Positions 1 to 8,251 are shown, numbered from the stretch's first letter. The stretch is 64,000 bases of DNA from Qipengyuania gaetbuli (GCF_020171365.1 NZ_JAIUZO010000002.1:1612001-1676000), one strand, 5' to 3'. Made by a program: numbers and translations. The notes: generated by a model from the sequence alone, not told the origin.

Positions 1-53
1 AACGCGGCGAGGCCCGAAATGGCGGCAACGATGAAGAGCAGCGGCCTGATCAT
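1..53 (-). CDS. Partial exported or membrane protein, N-terminus only
   Basis: Only the first 17 codons are in the window; the gene runs off the left edge. The readable N-terminus is MIRPLLFIVAAISGLAA, which looks like the start of a signal peptide or membrane anchor. The ATG lies 24 bp beyond the stop of the 251-residue membrane protein that follows ispG, on the same strand, so it is probably the third gene of that transcript. The Shine-Dalgarno is weak. Function cannot be told from this fragment. Confidence 0.5.
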   Translation of the reverse strand, partial: MIRPLLFIVAAISGLAA

Positions 54-77
54 GGACGCAAACCTAGCGGGAAGGGA

Positions 78-833
78 TTAAACCGCCGTAAAGCCCGCGT
101 CGTCGCCCTTCTCAAGCGGTTCGGACAGCGGACGGTAGCCGTGATGGATCGCGGTGCCCCATGCGCCCGCCAGCAGGCCGACGACGAGACTGTCGAACAC
201 CATCAGCGCCCAGACCAGTGCCTTGTCCGCGCCCATCGCCCAGGCGTGGTTTTGCGAATGAAGCCACATCAGCGGAACGAGGACGATTGCCGAGAAGATC
301 ACGATCCGCAGCCCCGCGCCCCAGCCAGAGCGATAAAGCGAGGCAAGCGTTGCAGATTGGTCGCCGACCAGCCCAGCGATGAACATGACCAAGATCGGCA
401 GGGTAATGATGCTGAAGGCGATCGAGACTGCCTGCACGGCCATCTCGCCATAGTGCGCAGTGCCGATTTCGAGACCTGCGCTCGCCAGTCCCACCACGAT
501 ATTGGCGACCAGCGCGATGCCGAAGACCTTCCACGCGATGCCCTTCATCGACCACCAGGGCAGCCCCTCGCGCTGCGCGGCCCAGAAGCGGATCGCGGCA
601 AGGATGGCGATCAGGTAGCCGGCGAGCTTGGCATAGCCGAAGGCCCAGCGCGTCTCGCCGTTCGATACCGTACGCGCGGTCTCGATATCGTCGAACATGC
701 CCAGGTTTATCTCGGCTACGTGCTGGATGAATTCCGGCACGATCGCGATGAGGGGGATGACCGGCGCAAGCAGCCAGATGCGGCCGCTGTCGCGCAGGAC
801 ATCAACGATGCGGCGCGCGAATGCCTTGATCAC
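78..833 (-). CDS. Multi-pass inner-membrane protein, unknown function
   Basis: A 251-residue hydrophobic protein with about six membrane segments, beginning near residue 20 ([17 protein letters not shown]), with further helices through the middle and a last pair before the polar C-terminal tail. The GTG start is chosen because it overlaps the ispG stop by four bases (GTGA), typical of translational coupling. The frame stays open upstream into ispG, but that part reads as Arg/His-rich noise. It is co-transcribed with ispG; nothing in the sequence links it to isoprenoid synthesis. I do not recognise the family with confidence. Confidence 0.75.
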   Translation of the reverse strand: MIKAFARRIVDVLRDSGRIWLLAPVIPLIAIVPEFIQHVAEINLGMFDDIETARTVSNGETRWAFGYAKLAGYLIAILAAIRFWAAQREGLPWWSMKGIAWKVFGIALVANIVVGLASAGLEIGTAHYGEMAVQAVSIAFSIITLPILVMFIAGLVGDQSATLASLYRSGWGAGLRIVIFSAIVLVPLMWLHSQNHAWAMGADKALVWALMVFDSLVVGLLAGAWGTAIHHGYRPLSEPLEKGDDAGFTAV

Positions 834-1969
834 TCGGCGGCGACCGCGTGCGGATCGAAAGCGACCGCGTCTCCGGCCTCGATGGCGGCGGCCTTTTCCT
901 CCACCAGCCGGACGATGTGGTCGAGCATGTCCTCGTTCTCGATGTGGTGATCCTTCACGCCCGAGAGATAGACCATGTGCTTGCCATTGCCGCCGCCCGT
1001 CAGGCCGATGTCGGTCTCGCGCGCTTCGCCCGGACCATTGACGACGCAGCCAAGGACCGAAAGGCTCATCGGCGTCTTGATGTGTTCGAGGCGCTTTTCC
1101 AGCGCCTCGACCGTGCGGATGACATCGAAGCCCTGGCGCGAACAGCTGGGGCAGGAGACGACGCGCACGCCGCGGGTCCTGAGGCCCAGCGCCTTCAGCA
1201 TTTCGAAGCCGACTTTCACTTCCTGCTCCGGCTCGGCGGACAGCGACACGCGGATCGTGTCGCCGATGCCGGCCCACAGCAGGCTGCCGATGCCGATGGA
1301 GGATTTGACCGTCCCGCCGATGAGACCGCCCGCTTCGGTGATGCCGAGATGCAGCGGACAATCCACTGCCTCGGCAAGGCCGTGATAAGCGGCGACCGCG
1401 AGGAACACGTCGGACGCCTTCACCGCGACCTTGTATTCGTGGAAATCATGGTCCTGCAGCAGCTTGATATGGTCGAGCGCGCTTTCGATCAGCGCTTCGG
1501 GGCAGGGCTCGCCGTATTTTTCCAGCAGGTCCTTCTCGAGGCTGCCCGCGTTCACGCCGATGCGGATCGCGCAGCCGTTCGCCTTGGCGGCTCGCACGAC
1601 TTCGGCGACGCGTTCGGAAGAACCGATATTGCCCGGATTGATGCGCAGGCAGGCCGCGCCCTTGTCGGCCGCTTCGAGTGCGCGCTTGTAGTGGAAGTGG
1701 ATGTCCGCGACGATCGGGACATTCGCTGCCTTGGTGATCTTGTCGAAATTCGCGGTCGCTTCCTCGGTCGGGCAGGAGACGCGAATGATGTCCGCGCCCA
1801 CGTCCTCGCAGCGGCGGATCTGGTCGATCGTCGCCCCCACGTCTTCGGTGGGCGTATTGGTCATGGTCTGCACGGTAATCGGCGCATCGCCCCCGACAGG
1901 GACATTGCCGACCATGATCTGGCGGGACTGGCGGCGCTCGATAGTGCGCCAGGGACGTACGGAAGACAT
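830..1969 (-). CDS. ispG: 4-hydroxy-3-methylbut-2-en-1-yl diphosphate synthase
   Basis: IspG (GcpE) converts MEcPP to HMBPP in the MEP isoprenoid pathway, in the cytoplasm, using a [4Fe-4S] cluster. The 379-residue protein has the N-terminal TIM-barrel signature ([12 protein letters not shown]), [12 protein letters not shown], and the C-terminal cluster motif with Cys273, Cys276 ([11 protein letters not shown]) and Cys308 plus Glu315 ([10 protein letters not shown]). Start taken at MSSVRPW; an ATG 20 codons upstream gives a less typical N-terminus. First gene of a leftward transcript; its stop overlaps the GTG of the next gene. Divergent from the ZntB gene across 69 bp. Confidence 0.97.
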   Translation of the reverse strand: MSSVRPWRTIERRQSRQIMVGNVPVGGDAPITVQTMTNTPTEDVGATIDQIRRCEDVGADIIRVSCPTEEATANFDKITKAANVPIVADIHFHYKRALEAADKGAACLRINPGNIGSSERVAEVVRAAKANGCAIRIGVNAGSLEKDLLEKYGEPCPEALIESALDHIKLLQDHDFHEYKVAVKASDVFLAVAAYHGLAEAVDCPLHLGITEAGGLIGGTVKSSIGIGSLLWAGIGDTIRVSLSAEPEQEVKVGFEMLKALGLRTRGVRVVSCPSCSRQGFDVIRTVEALEKRLEHIKTPMSLSVLGCVVNGPGEARETDIGLTGGGNGKHMVYLSGVKDHHIENEDMLDHIVRLVEEKAAAIEAGDAVAFDPHAVAAE

Positions 1970-2038
1970 GGGGGCGATATAGAGGCGCTTCGATGAAGGG
2001 GCAATGACAGGCCGCACGACTTGGGGCATGAGACGCGC

Positions 2039-3040
2039 ATGAGCGAAGCGACCGACGAATTCTCGACCCAGACCCCGCTACTGTTCGGGCGCGTGATGGA
2101 CGGCAGGGGCGGGGCCCGGCCGATCGGCTGGGACGAAGCGCAGGGCTGGACGCCGCAGTCGCCGGGCGAAGTGCTGTGGCTCCACTTGCGCCGCGATTTC
2201 GCGGGCACGCGCCTGTGGCTCGAAAACGAACTCCGCATGCCCGAGCCCACCGCAGAACTGCTGACCAGCAACCAGACCCGGCCGCGCGCCTTTCGCGAGG
2301 GTGAGACGCTGGTGGCGACGCTGCGGGGCATCAACTTCAATCCCGGTGCCGAGCCGGAAGACATGATCTCCATGCAGTTGTGGAGCGACGGACAGCGCCT
2401 GATAACCCTGCGCCGCGCGCCGATGCAGACCCCGCGCGAGGTCATGGGAATGCTCGACCGCGGCGACGGCCCACTCGATGCAGGGGCCACAATCACGCTG
2501 CTGGCGGAATTGCTCATCACCCGGATGAGCCAGTCGATCGTCGACATGAACCAGGTGCTGGACGACCTCGAGGACGAGGACCCGGAGAAGGACCCGGAAG
2601 GGATGCTGAAGCGCATCTCCACCATCCGGCGCAATTGCCTCAGCCTCAAGCGTCACATGGCTCCGCAGCACGAGGCGCTGGAGCAGATCAGCCGCGATTC
2701 GCCCGACTGGTTCGAGGAAGAGGACCGCCGCGAGATCGCTGAAAGCATCGCGCGCCTGCGCCGCTATCTCGACGACATCGACATCAGCAAGGAAAGCGCC
2801 GTCGTGCTGCAGGACGAACTGCGTGCCCGCAGCCTCGCCAGCAGCGAACATGCGACCTACATGCTGACCATCGTGGCGGGCATCTTCCTGCCGCTGTCGT
2901 TCCTGACCGGCCTGCTCGGCATCAATGTCGGCGGCATGCCGGGGATGGACGATCCGGATGCATTCTGGGCCGTCGTGGCGCTATGCCTCGTGCTGTTCGT
3001 GTGCCTGATCGTCGTCTTCCGCCGCCTGCGCTGGCTCTAG
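2039..3040 (+). CDS. zntB: ZntB-like CorA-family metal transporter
   Basis: A 333-residue 2-TM-GxN transporter. The long N-terminal cytoplasmic domain carries the Arg-rich helix region ([18 protein letters not shown]), and two membrane helices sit at the very C-terminus ([20 protein letters not shown] and [19 protein letters not shown]). The pore motif reads GIN followed by VGGMPG, as in ZntB zinc transporters rather than the GMN of CorA magnesium channels, so zinc is the likely cargo. ATG at 2039 is used because the six codons before it are not conserved-looking. It ends 3 bp before the convergent nrsF gene. Confidence 0.88.
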   Translation: MSEATDEFSTQTPLLFGRVMDGRGGARPIGWDEAQGWTPQSPGEVLWLHLRRDFAGTRLWLENELRMPEPTAELLTSNQTRPRAFREGETLVATLRGINFNPGAEPEDMISMQLWSDGQRLITLRRAPMQTPREVMGMLDRGDGPLDAGATITLLAELLITRMSQSIVDMNQVLDDLEDEDPEKDPEGMLKRISTIRRNCLSLKRHMAPQHEALEQISRDSPDWFEEEDRREIAESIARLRRYLDDIDISKESAVVLQDELRARSLASSEHATYMLTIVAGIFLPLSFLTGLLGINVGGMPGMDDPDAFWAVVALCLVLFVCLIVVFRRLRWL

Positions 3041-3043
3041 GCC

Positions 3044-3691
3044 CTACCAGCGCACCAGCGCGGGCACGGCGATCCGGCCGACGAGCCCCATCAGTGCGAC
3101 CGGCGCGACATGCCAGATGCCGAGGTGGCCGATGCTGTCGATCGGGCAGGCAAGGCCGTAGGCGAAGCTGCCGATGGCGCCTGCCGCAATGCCGGTGAAC
3201 AATCCTGCAGCACCCAGCGAGACAGGCGCGCCGCGGCGTAGCCACAGCACCAGCGCTGTCGCCGTCACGAGGCCGAAGCCAGCGCCGGCAAGGAAGCACT
3301 CGAAGCCGTAGGGATCGCTCGATACCGCCGCGTAAAGGCCGCCGGCACCTAGCGCGAGCAGGGCGGTCAGAGGCAGGAGGCCGAGCATGGCCGTCGACCA
3401 GCGCGCACCTTCGTGGCGGTTGCCGACGCGCGGGCTGGCCATGGAGAGGACCGCGCCTGCCGCTGCCACGCCGAGTAGGCCCAGCATGCCATTGGCGATG
3501 AAGAAGATGCTCGACGCAGCGCCGCTGGCGATGCCGCGCCACAGCCCGTCGACCAGTTCGACGAGCACCACGGTGGCGAGCGCGGACAGCGCGACCAGCA
3601 GCGCGCCGTGCCAGAAGCGGATCGGGGCGACGGGGGCGAGATCGTCCGCCAGTTCGTCGATCAGCGGATTAGGGACCCGGTTCATTGTCAT
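3044..3691 (-). CDS. nrsF: NrsF-family (DUF1109) membrane anti-sigma factor
   Basis: A 215-residue protein with about six membrane helices and a short polar N-terminus, matching the DUF1109/NrsF family that holds ECF sigma factors inactive at the inner membrane. Helices run from FWHGALLVALSALATVVLV to the C-terminal ALMGLVGRIAVPALV. Two conserved-looking cysteines (in GFECFLAG and GLACPIDS) fit the NrsF pattern reported as needed for metal sensing in Caulobacter. The ATG overlaps the sigma-factor stop by four bases (ATGA), so the pair is translated together. It is the last gene of the leftward bufA1 arm and presumably releases SigF under copper or other heavy-metal stress. Confidence 0.9.
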   Translation of the reverse strand: MTMNRVPNPLIDELADDLAPVAPIRFWHGALLVALSALATVVLVELVDGLWRGIASGAASSIFFIANGMLGLLGVAAAGAVLSMASPRVGNRHEGARWSTAMLGLLPLTALLALGAGGLYAAVSSDPYGFECFLAGAGFGLVTATALVLWLRRGAPVSLGAAGLFTGIAAGAIGSFAYGLACPIDSIGHLGIWHVAPVALMGLVGRIAVPALVRW

Positions 3692-4218
3692 TCGGCCTTT
3701 TCTACGAGCGCGGACAGCTTCTTCAGCCCGCGATGGATGTTCACCTTGACCAGGCTTTCGCTCTGCCCGGTCCGTTCTGCGGCTTCCGCGATGGAAAGCC
3801 CCTCTATCTTCACCAGTTCGATGACCTCGACCTGCCGGTCGGGCAGGTGCACGAACAACCTCTCGAGGCTCATGCGGGCCATCACCGCCTCTTCCTCGCT
3901 GTCTTCGGCGGCATCGTGGTCACCCAGCCCGTCTTCCGCGCTGCGGTAGACCTTGCGCAGGTGATCGACCCAGCGATAGCGCGCGATGGCAGCCAGCCAG
4001 GGGTAGAAGGCGCGGGTGGGGTCCCAGGTGGCGCGCTTGGCATGGACCGCCATCATCACTTCCTGCACCAAATCGTCGAGTTGGGCGGGCGGCACGCGTT
4101 TCCTGAAATAGCGCGCCAGCCACAGCTGCACTTCGCCCAGGAGAACGCGGTACATCTCGCGGTCGCCCCTCTGCGCGGCCGCCATCATGTGCGCCATGCT
4201 GGCTTCGTCGGCGATCAT
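3688..4218 (-). CDS. sigF: ECF sigma factor, SigF type
   Basis: A 176-residue extracytoplasmic-function sigma factor. Region 2 spans about residues 20-85 (LDDLVQEVMMAVHAKR, then FYPWLAAIARYRWVDHLRK) and region 4 about 115-170 (LPDRQVEVIELVKIEGLS, then AERTGQSESLVKVNIHRGLK). Start MIADEAS is chosen for the GGAGGGG Shine-Dalgarno seven bases upstream. It sits between doxX and nrsF on one strand, matching the Caulobacter sigF-nrsF pair that controls bufferin genes under metal stress. Two exact SigF-type promoters lie between bufA1 and bufA2, so it probably drives both arms and its own transcription. Confidence 0.92.
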   Translation of the reverse strand: MIADEASMAHMMAAAQRGDREMYRVLLGEVQLWLARYFRKRVPPAQLDDLVQEVMMAVHAKRATWDPTRAFYPWLAAIARYRWVDHLRKVYRSAEDGLGDHDAAEDSEEEAVMARMSLERLFVHLPDRQVEVIELVKIEGLSIAEAAERTGQSESLVKVNIHRGLKKLSALVEKAE

Positions 4219-4243
4219 TTCTGCCCCTCCGCAAGCATGGCTA

Positions 4244-4702
4244 TCACGCCGCCCGCCGCGAGGCGAGGAGCGCGTCAAGCGACAGCGCCCCGCCGCCGCG
4301 CGAGACGAGAATCGCCGCCATGGCAACCCAGGCGACATGCGTGCTCCACCAGGCTTCCGGATAGACGAAGACCTGTATGACAACCGTCATTCCCAGCAGC
4401 GACAGCGCGGCAAAGCGCGTGAACAATCCGGCGACCAGAAGGGCGGGAAACAGGTGCTCGGCATAGGTAGCCAGGGGAGCCGCAATGTCGGCGGGCAGGG
4501 GCAGGCCGGTATATTCGTATTCGAACAGGAAGACGGCATTGTCGCTGACGGTCAGCGCCGTGCCGTCCTCCACCTTGGTGCGGCCCGATCGCCAGAAAAT
4601 CCCGGCCAGAGCCACGCGGGTGAGAAGCAGTGCGAGGCTTTCCGGCCCGCGCGATGCGAGCCAGGCGGCCAGGCGGTCGTAGGGGGTCAGTACTCGCTGC
4701 AT
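4244..4702 (-). CDS. DoxX-family membrane protein of the bufferin locus
   Basis: A 152-residue DoxX/DoxD-type protein with four membrane segments: LALLLTRVALAGIFW, an extracytoplasmic stretch, the AEHLFPALLVAGLFTRFAA helix, MTVVIQVFVYPEAWW, and HVAWVAMAAILV. The FPALLVAGLFTRFAAL and VFVYPEAWWSTH signatures are typical of DoxX proteins found beside bufferin and HvfX-type metallophore genes (BufD). Its role there is not established; maturation, export or electron transfer have been suggested. It lies 48 bp downstream of bufA1 and 25 bp before sigF, in the same leftward transcript, with GAGGTGAG as Shine-Dalgarno. Confidence 0.85.
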   Translation of the reverse strand: MQRVLTPYDRLAAWLASRGPESLALLLTRVALAGIFWRSGRTKVEDGTALTVSDNAVFLFEYEYTGLPLPADIAAPLATYAEHLFPALLVAGLFTRFAALSLLGMTVVIQVFVYPEAWWSTHVAWVAMAAILVSRGGGALSLDALLASRRAA

Positions 4703-4750
4703 GTCTCACCTCGTCATGGGCTGGCCGGGCAGGCGGGAGGGACGCTTGGC

Positions 4751-5038
4751 TCAGCGCTTCACGGGCGTGAGCGAACCCTTGCCCTTGGGCGTGGAGATGG
4801 TCTCGCAGCTGCCCTTCTTGACCAGCTTCCAGACATCGCCCTGCCAGTCGCGGGTGGACGTGCCCGCGCAGCTGGTGCCGGGACCGGCGGCACAATCGTT
4901 CTCGCCTGCCTTGGCGACGCCGTAGCACTTCTCCATCGCGTGTTTCTTCTGCGCAGCGGCGGGGCTGGCGGTGAGCGTGGCGGCGATGCCGGCGGTCAGG
5001 GCAAGGCCCGCAAGGCGGGCGATCGATTGATTGTGCAT
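4751..5038 (-). CDS. bufA1: BufA1-type (DUF2282) bufferin precursor
   Basis: A 95-residue exported small protein. Residues 1-30 form a signal peptide ending AAAQ. The mature part holds four cysteines at 38, 49, 57 and 78 ([18 protein letters not shown], then [15 protein letters not shown], then GSCETI), the DUF2282 pattern. Known BufA1 proteins are ribosomal peptides whose cysteines are modified by an MNIO enzyme so that the product binds copper in the periplasm. Start chosen for the GAGAG Shine-Dalgarno. It heads the leftward arm behind an exact SigF-type promoter. No bufB or bufC lies in this arm, so modification must come from the rightward arm or elsewhere. Confidence 0.9.
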   Translation of the reverse strand: MHNQSIARLAGLALTAGIAATLTASPAAAQKKHAMEKCYGVAKAGENDCAAGPGTSCAGTSTRDWQGDVWKLVKKGSCETISTPKGKGSLTPVKR

Positions 5039-5099
5039 GGCAAGTCTCTCTTGTTCTCGAATGCTGTGTCGGGGCGGGGGCGCCGCAACTGGCAGGTCA

Positions 5100-5125
5100 T
5101 TCGGGGCGAGAGGCCGGGCGGTTAC
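5100..5125 (-). promoter_or_regulatory. SigF-type ECF promoter for bufA1 arm
   Basis: On the minus strand this reads GTAACC (5125-5120), 16 bases, then CGAA (5103-5100), identical to the sigma-F consensus I recall for Caulobacter. It lies 62 bp upstream of the bufA1 ATG with correct orientation. A mirror copy facing the other way starts 23 bp to the right. Confidence 0.85.
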
Positions 5126-5148
5126 GCCGGTTTGCGAAAAAAGTGCCT

Positions 5149-5174
5149 GTAACCGGTCGCTGGCCGGGGGCGAA
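5149..5174 (+). promoter_or_regulatory. SigF-type ECF promoter for bufA2-bufB-bufC arm
   Basis: GTAACC at 5149-5154, exactly 16 bases, then CGAA at 5171-5174. The spacing and both hexamer/tetramer elements match the copy driving bufA1, so two independent exact hits sit in one 150-bp intergenic region. It is 50 bp from the bufA2 ATG. Confidence 0.85.
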
Positions 5175-5223
5175 GGATACCGGGTGCACCGACGCACGCA
5201 TCAGATCACAAGGAATGGATGCC

Positions 5224-5511
5224 ATGAACCTCGCTACCCGCAAGACCGCCACTGCCGCCGCCGCCGCGGCCTTTGCCCTTTCGTCGATGAGCGCGCTTGC
5301 CGCGCCTGCCCCTGCCGGCAGCAGCGGTTCGGCGATTGCCGCCGACGATACCGTCCACTGCTACGGCGTGCACAGCTGCAAGGGCCAGGCCGACTGCGCC
5401 ACCAGCGAGAACGCCTGCAAGGGCCAGAACGAATGCAAGGGCCACGGCTTCAAGGCGATGAAGGCGGGCCAGTGCCTGACCAAGGGCGGGACGATCGGCG
5501 ACATCGGCTGA
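5224..5511 (+). CDS. bufA2: BufA2-type Cys-rich bufferin precursor
   Basis: A 95-residue exported peptide. An N-terminal signal sequence of about 27 residues (Ala-rich, ending SALAAPAP) is followed by a Gly/Ser linker and a Cys-rich core with six cysteines at 46, 52, 58, 65, 71 and 84, spaced nearly every six residues ([20 protein letters not shown]). CKGQ/CKGH repeats are typical of BufA2-type precursors next to DUF692 enzymes. ATG 5224 is preferred over 5215 because AAGGA then sits ten bases upstream. It shares little sequence with BufA1 apart from the CYGV motif. First gene of the rightward SigF arm. Confidence 0.88.
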   Translation: MNLATRKTATAAAAAAFALSSMSALAAPAPAGSSGSAIAADDTVHCYGVHSCKGQADCATSENACKGQNECKGHGFKAMKAGQCLTKGGTIGDIG

Positions 5512-5544
5512 TCCTCACTGCCCCAAGTGGGCGGCCCGGCGTGC

Positions 5545-5559
5545 GGGGGATCCTCCCCC
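5545..5559 (+). terminator. Possible attenuator hairpin between bufA2 and bufB
   Basis: GGGGGA (5545-5550), three-base loop TCC, TCCCCC (5554-5559): a perfect six-pair stem with only a weak following T tract (TTCGTG). It lies 33 bp after the precursor stop and 58 bp before the bufB ATG. A partial terminator or mRNA 3'-end stabiliser here would give excess precursor over enzyme, as is common in RiPP operons. Function is inferred. Confidence 0.4.
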
Positions 5560-5617
5560 TTCGTGTCCCCCAACGTCCCTCGCCGGGTCGCCTTTTCCCT
5601 TGCTGCCGGAGACACCC

Positions 5618-6445
5618 ATGACGAGCATCGCTCCCTTCCACGGCTTCGGCCTCGGCCTCAGGCGGACGCATTATGCGGACTTCCTCGAAGGCGACGTGCC
5701 GGTCGATTTCGTCGAGGTGATCTCGGAAAACTACATGGTGGAGGGCGGCAAGCCGCTGCGCATCCTCGAACAGGTGCGCGCGCACCATCCGGTGATCCTC
5801 CACGGCGTTTCCATGTCGATCGGCTCGGCCCACGGGCTGGACCGCGATTACCTGGCCAAGCTGAAGGCGCTGGCCGACCGGATAGAGCCGCTCTGGGTGT
5901 CCGACCATTTGTGCTGGACCCGGAACAGCGCCCATAATTCGCACGATCTCCTGCCCATGCCGCTCACGCGCGAGGCGCTGGAGGTGGTGTGCGAGAATAT
6001 CGACCGTGCGCAGACCGCGCTGGGCCGCGTAATGCTGTTCGAGAACCCGTCGAGCTATCTCGCCTTTCCGGAGGACGAGATGGCGGAATGGGAATTCCTT
6101 TCGGAAATGGCACGGCGCACCGGGTGCTACCTGCTGCTCGACGTCAACAACGTCCATGTCAGCGCGCGGAACCATGGTTTCTCGGCGAGTGACTACATCA
6201 CCGGACTGCCGCTCGACCGTGTACGGCAGATCCATCTTGCCGGACACACGCCGGGCGAGATCGTCATCGACACGCACGACCGCGCAGTCTGCGGCGAGGT
6301 GTGGGCGCTTTTTGCGGAAACCATCGCCCGCACCGGTCCGGTCGCCACCATGATCGAGCGCGACGACAAGATTCCACCGCTGGCCGAATTGCTCGGCGAA
6401 CTCGACCACGCCCGCGCACTGGCGGCGCAGCGGATCGCGGCATGA
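5618..6445 (+). CDS. bufB: DUF692/MNIO bufferin-modifying enzyme
   Basis: A 275-residue DUF692 protein, now called multinuclear non-heme iron oxidative (MNIO) enzymes, with a TIM-barrel fold. Metal-binding motifs are in order: VEVISENYM, HPVILHGVSMSIGS, WVSDHLCWT, HDLLPMP, LFENPSSY, LLDVNNVHVSARNHGF, IHLAGHT, DTHDRAV and MIERDD. These enzymes oxidise precursor cysteines to heterocycles in the cytoplasm before export. Start MTSIAPF follows a GGAG Shine-Dalgarno. Its stop overlaps the bufC start (ATGA), so enzyme and partner are coupled. It is the only DUF692 gene in the window and could serve both precursors. Confidence 0.94.
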   Translation: MTSIAPFHGFGLGLRRTHYADFLEGDVPVDFVEVISENYMVEGGKPLRILEQVRAHHPVILHGVSMSIGSAHGLDRDYLAKLKALADRIEPLWVSDHLCWTRNSAHNSHDLLPMPLTREALEVVCENIDRAQTALGRVMLFENPSSYLAFPEDEMAEWEFLSEMARRTGCYLLLDVNNVHVSARNHGFSASDYITGLPLDRVRQIHLAGHTPGEIVIDTHDRAVCGEVWALFAETIARTGPVATMIERDDKIPPLAELLGELDHARALAAQRIAA

Positions 6446-7194
6446 GCGGGCTTGCCGAGGCGCAGGACGCGATGCTGGCGCGTATCCTCGACGAGGACCT
6501 GCCGCTTCCGGCAGGCTGGACACCGCGCCATGCAGCGGGCCTTGCGGTCTATCGCAACAACTACCGCTCCGCGCTGGTCGAGGCGCTGCGGTCGACTTTC
6601 GAGCGCACCGCACGGCTGGTCGGCGAGGACAGTTTCGAGCGCGCCGCCGCGCATCACGTGATTACCCACCCTCCGACCAGCTGGACCCTCGACTTTGCAG
6701 GCGAGGGGTTCGATGCGACCTGCGCGCAGCTGTTCGCGCGGGACCCCGAGGTTGCCGAACTCGCCTGGCTGGAATGGGCCATGCACTGCGCCTTCGTCGC
6801 GCGCGATGCGGCAAGGCTCGACGGGGCGGGGTTTGCTGCAGCGACGGCGAGCTACGGCGATGCGGACTGGGCCGGATTGCGGCTGCGCTTCGTGCCCGGC
6901 ATCGCTCTACGCACGCTCCGTCACGACGTGAAACGTCTCTGGTCAGACGGGGACGCGCACCTTCTGGAAGAGGTCGCCTGCTGCATCGTCTGGCGCGAGG
7001 GCGAGTGGCCCGTCTTCCAGCAGCTGCCCCTGCCCGAAGGCGAGGCGCTGTCCGCCATGATGGAGGGCGCAAGCTTCGCCGAGGCCTGCGAGCTGTTGTC
7101 CGGCCTGCTGGGCGAGGAAGAGGCACCGGCCGCCGCCGGGGCCATGCTCGCGCGCTGGCTGGCCGAAGGGCTGGTCGAAGGCCTCGCTCAGTAA
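6442..7194 (+). CDS. bufC: DUF2063 partner protein BufC
   Basis: A 250-residue protein with the DUF2063 (HvfC/BufC N-terminal) domain in residues 1-100: GLAVYRNNYRSALVEALRST followed by FERTARLVGEDSFERAAAHH and HPPTSWTLDFAGEGF. Such proteins bind the precursor leader and assist the MNIO enzyme. The C-terminal half is alpha-helical and variable, ending AAGAMLARWLAEGLVEG. Translationally coupled to bufB by a four-base overlap. Its end overlaps the convergent SDR gene by seven bases, closing the bufferin locus. Confidence 0.9.
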   Translation: MSGLAEAQDAMLARILDEDLPLPAGWTPRHAAGLAVYRNNYRSALVEALRSTFERTARLVGEDSFERAAAHHVITHPPTSWTLDFAGEGFDATCAQLFARDPEVAELAWLEWAMHCAFVARDAARLDGAGFAAATASYGDADWAGLRLRFVPGIALRTLRHDVKRLWSDGDAHLLEEVACCIVWREGEWPVFQQLPLPEGEALSAMMEGASFAEACELLSGLLGEEEAPAAAGAMLARWLAEGLVEGLAQ

Positions 7195-8153
7195 GCGAAG
7201 CTTTCGCCCACCATTTCCTCGCTCATCGCCCACAGGCGGTCGGCATTGCCCTTGTCGATGGCATAGCTGCGCACGCCGCCGCTGGGGCTTTCGTCGTCCT
7301 GGTCGGCCACGTGGCAATTCTCGCAATAGAGCCCGCCTGCGCCTTCCAGCTCTTCCGCCGTGGCTGCCCAGCAGGTCGTCGCCGCGCCCTGCGGGATGGA
7401 CTTGAACGGCTCGGGCGTCTGGCCCGATGCTTCGGCGTTCTTGCGGATACGCTCCATCAGATCGGCCATGTCCTGTTCGGTCATGTGACGGCTGAGATTG
7501 GTCATGATCCCGCCCGGGTGAAGCGAATAGGCATGGATGCCCTTGTCGGCGAGCCGGTCTTCGAGGCCAACGGCGAACAGCACGTTCGCGGTCTTGGACT
7601 GGCCGTAGCTCTGCCATTTCTCGTATTCGCGGCGCTCGAAATTCGGATCGTCGAAATCGACCGGCGCGATGTGGTGGCCGCGGCTCGACAGGTTGACGAT
7701 GCGCGGACGCTCTCCCTGCTCCAGCAGCGGGACGAGGTGGTTGGTCAGCACGAAATGCCCGAGGTGGTTGGTGCCGAACTGCATCTCGAACCCGTCGGCG
7801 GTCTTGGCCTGGTCGCAGGCCATGACGCCCGCGTTGTTGATCAGCAGGTCGATCTTGTCGAACCGTTCGTTCGCTTCCTTCGCAGCCGCGCGGACGCTGG
7901 CGAGCGATGCGAGGTCGCAGACCAGCGTTTCCACACTGGCGCCGGTTTCCTGCGAAATTTCCGATGCCGCCTCGGCCAGCTTGCCTTCGTCGCGGCCCGA
8001 CAGGATCAGATGCGCGCCTTTCGCGCCCATGGCCCGCGCCGTTTCGCGCCCGAGGCCCGAATAGGCGCCGGTGATCAACACCGTCCTGCCGGTCAGGTCC
8101 TTGCCTTCGAGGACTTCGTCCGCCGTGCTTTCGTAACCGAACTTGCTCATCAT
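7188..8153 (-). CDS. Short-chain dehydrogenase/reductase, retinol-dehydrogenase-like
   Basis: A 321-residue SDR. It has the NAD(P) motif TGAYSGLGRE near residue 28, DLLINNAGVMA, the NLSSRGHHIAP strand with catalytic Ser, and the YGQSK catalytic Tyr/Lys motif, followed by HPGGIMTNLSRHM. The extra C-terminal segment (GLYCENCHVADQDDESPSGG) is typical of the WW-domain-oxidoreductase or retinol-dehydrogenase-like bacterial SDRs. Substrate unknown. It is convergent with bufC and separated from the upstream channel gene by a hairpin, so probably monocistronic. Confidence 0.9.
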   Translation of the reverse strand: MMSKFGYESTADEVLEGKDLTGRTVLITGAYSGLGRETARAMGAKGAHLILSGRDEGKLAEAASEISQETGASVETLVCDLASLASVRAAAKEANERFDKIDLLINNAGVMACDQAKTADGFEMQFGTNHLGHFVLTNHLVPLLEQGERPRIVNLSSRGHHIAPVDFDDPNFERREYEKWQSYGQSKTANVLFAVGLEDRLADKGIHAYSLHPGGIMTNLSRHMTEQDMADLMERIRKNAEASGQTPEPFKSIPQGAATTCWAATAEELEGAGGLYCENCHVADQDDESPSGGVRSYAIDKGNADRLWAMSEEMVGESFAY

Positions 8154-8195
8154 CCTGTCTCCTCTTGGGCAGGAGGTGGCTTAGCACAAAGGTAA

Positions 8196-8227
8196 GGGGG
8201 CGCGAGACCTTATCGTCCCGCGCCCCC
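8196..8227 (-). terminator. GC-rich hairpin downstream of the channel gene
   Basis: GGGGGCGCG (8196-8204) pairs with CGCGCCCCC (8219-8227) around a 14-base loop. Read on the minus strand it follows the channel stop at 8252, but the U tract after it is poor (TTACCTTTG), so termination is likely yet not certain. Confidence 0.5.
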
Positions 8228-8251
8228 TCCTTGCGTCCCCTTGGGGTCTCG

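Noticed and set aside
834..1361. Extension of the membrane protein frame into ispG, giving a 427-residue product
   Set aside because: The added part is Arg/His/Gly-rich, antisense-like to nothing and lies in a second frame of ispG; the GTG at 833 coupled to the ispG stop explains the gene better.
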